Positions 63,884 to 64,000 of a stretch of DNA of 64,000 nucleotides are shown here, piece after piece; position 1 is the first letter of the stretch, and each line of letters begins with the position of its first letter. This DNA comes from Actinomyces sp. UMB0138. Lineage in GTDB: Bacteria > Bacillota > Negativicutes > Veillonellales > Veillonellaceae. The notes beneath the pieces are model-generated. The model was not told the DNA's origin and searched no databases. It was given only the letters and a program-made list of their open reading frames with translations. Where the stretch lies: NCBI RefSeq assembly GCF_002849225.1, contig NZ_PKMC01000001.1, positions 297,932 to 361,931 on the forward strand. Reading direction: 5' to 3'. Made by a program: the position numbers and the translations under genes.

Positions 63884-64000
63884 ATGAAACAGGGAATCCA
63901 CCCTGACTACCACCCGGTAACTGTAACCTGCACCTGCGGCAACGAGTTCCAGACTCGCTCCACCATTTCGGGCGATTCGATGCGTGTTGACGTGTGCAGC
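63884..64000 (+). CDS. rpmE: 50S ribosomal protein bL31, N-terminal part (3' end outside window)
   Basis: The first 39 codons from ATG 63884, with AAGGAG (63871-63876) 7 nt upstream. [12 protein letters not shown] is the standard bL31 start, and Cys16, Cys18 and Cys38 ([12 protein letters not shown]) show the zinc-binding (C+) form, which is used when zinc is sufficient. rho followed by rpmE is a conserved actinobacterial pair. The gene continues past the window end. Confidence 0.95.
   Translation, partial: MKQGIHPDYHPVTVTCTCGNEFQTRSTISGDSMRVDVCS

Overview
The window looks like a chromosomal segment of an actinomycete with moderate GC, most likely a member of the Actinomycetaceae or a close relative; this placement is inferred from gene content and no search was run. 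The supporting markers are a WhiB regulator, MtrA-MtrB-LpqB, a SigR/RsrA-type sigma and anti-sigma pair, the tiny ribosomal protein bL37, a fused Kgd-type 2-oxoglutarate decarboxylase, and actinobacterial families such as DUF3499, DUF5719, Rv3235-like and DUF6912. Gene density is high, many neighbours overlap by 1-20 nt, and GTG/TTG starts are common. No CRISPR array, phage, integron or insertion sequence was seen.

Layout. 1-4516: a cell-surface polysaccharide block with Alg14/Alg13-like (PssD/PssE) glycosyltransferase subunits, UDP-galactopyranose mutase, a Wzm/Wzt-type ABC exporter and a GlfT1-like galactofuranosyltransferase, in an arrangement recalling the mycobacterial galactan loci. 4620-8500: two divergent paralogous secreted GH16 glycosidases, each ending in three SLH domains. 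8552-11220: a GT2 glycosyltransferase and a heavily frameshifted acyltransferase-SGNH pseudogene. 11441-15643: fumC, an aldo/keto reductase, manA and a TIGR03089 protein. 15812-23995: whiB, a giant GT2/membrane protein, DUF5719, a zincin-like protein lacking its HExxH motif, a DUF6020 membrane protein, DUF3499, a Trm112-like protein and a cation diffusion facilitator interrupted by an in-frame TAG.

24049-33736: mtrA-mtrB-lpqB, comF, hpf, secA, then an Rv3235-like gene and a LysM protein on the other strand. 33822-36821: a small conserved cluster with an excisionase/BldC-like HTH gene and an orphan SAF/CpaE-like pair. 36799-43670: sbcC, sbcD, rsgA, aroA and a DoxX protein on the minus strand. 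43811-44835: sigR-rsrA behind a near-perfect SigR-type promoter, then the 23-codon bL37 gene and a textbook terminator. 45074-52966: a BASS transporter, an SGNH-fold protein with Glu at the nucleophile position, kgd and two CNNM/CorC-type proteins. 53064-58316: an M23 peptidase, GDPD, an HTH protein, rpiB, tRNA-Arg(CCG), a formate/nitrite transporter and argS. 58322-64000: lysA, hom, thrB, rho and the start of rpmE.

Most of the window is cell-envelope biogenesis (export of galactofuranose-type polysaccharide, SLH-anchored hydrolases, MtrAB, SecA, LysM and M23 proteins) interleaved with core housekeeping. The most notable items are two independent gene-decay events (the O-acyltransferase and the CDF transporter), several family members with altered catalytic residues, a clean SigR autoregulatory promoter, and two genes (bL37 and Trm112-like) short enough for routine annotation to miss.
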